Source: Ceratopteris richardii
Lineage: Eukaryota; Streptophyta; Polypodiopsida; Polypodiales; Pteridaceae
Direction of reading: 5' to 3'
DNA length: 64,000 nucleotides
NCBI GenBank assembly: GCA_020310875.1
Contig: CM035416.1
Location: 78,582,278-78,646,277 of the forward strand
Shown: positions 32,877-64,000 of the stretch, piece after piece
How positions within the stretch are numbered: position 1 is the stretch's first letter
Layout of the letters: every line of letters starts with the position of its first letter
The notes under the pieces: model-generated
What the model was told of the DNA's origin: nothing
Databases searched by the model: none
The model's input: the letters and a program-made list of their open reading frames with translations, nothing else
Program-made: the position numbers and the translations under genes

Positions 32877-64000
<31,124 letters not shown>

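Overview
The window is nuclear DNA of a land plant with a large, repeat-rich genome. The signs are plant-type Ty1/copia and Ty3/gypsy elements primed by initiator-tRNA-like sites, several hAT DNA transposons with 8-bp target duplications, long GA/TA/CA microsatellites, and one spliced host gene with introns of 13-15 kb. Introns that long fit a fern, gymnosperm or other large-genome plant better than a compact angiosperm; the sequence alone does not settle the species.

Left third (1-26.4 kb): a nested retrotransposon cluster that can be unpicked from target-site duplications. The oldest layer is a degenerate Ty3/gypsy element on + (1-1604, 13748-14763, 25581-about 26430). It holds an old copia element (C: 1605-2852, 7501-8764, 13113-13747). 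C was hit by a minus-strand copia element (A: 2853-about 7500) and a plus-strand one (B: 8765-13107, TSD ACAAT). The gypsy 3' LTR was hit by copia D (14764-25575, TSD GAAAG; same family as A and B), and D was hit by copia E (15493-21170, TSD TATTA), which is young: 722-bp LTRs with six differences and one frame broken only by three nonsense codons. None of these elements has an intact polyprotein here.

Middle (26.4-32.8 kb): a copia relic, then a 5.2-kb non-coding element whose two ~310-bp terminal repeats carry tRNA-like box A and box B motifs as well as a TATA box, the left one followed directly by a primer-binding site. Further tRNA-like segments lie antisense inside it. A small retroposon with a 13-bp duplication sits about 330 bp upstream of the host gene.

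Right half (32.9-64 kb): one host gene on +, a SANT/Myb-domain protein resembling TSL-kinase interacting protein 1 (TKI1). Ten exons are modelled with consistent phases; the gene runs off the right edge. Intron 1 (15.3 kb) and intron 4 (13.0 kb) hold almost all remaining sequence: hAT elements nested in hAT elements, a near-complete hAT with transposase (54474-58178), its short deletion derivative in the opposite orientation (34890-35538), a minus-strand gypsy element (43.4-47.2 kb), a LINE-like fragment, repeated non-coding blocks and microsatellites. The two related hAT copies are complementary within the pre-mRNA and flank exons 2-4, the SANT-encoding exons. No rRNA gene, functional tRNA gene or CRISPR array was seen.
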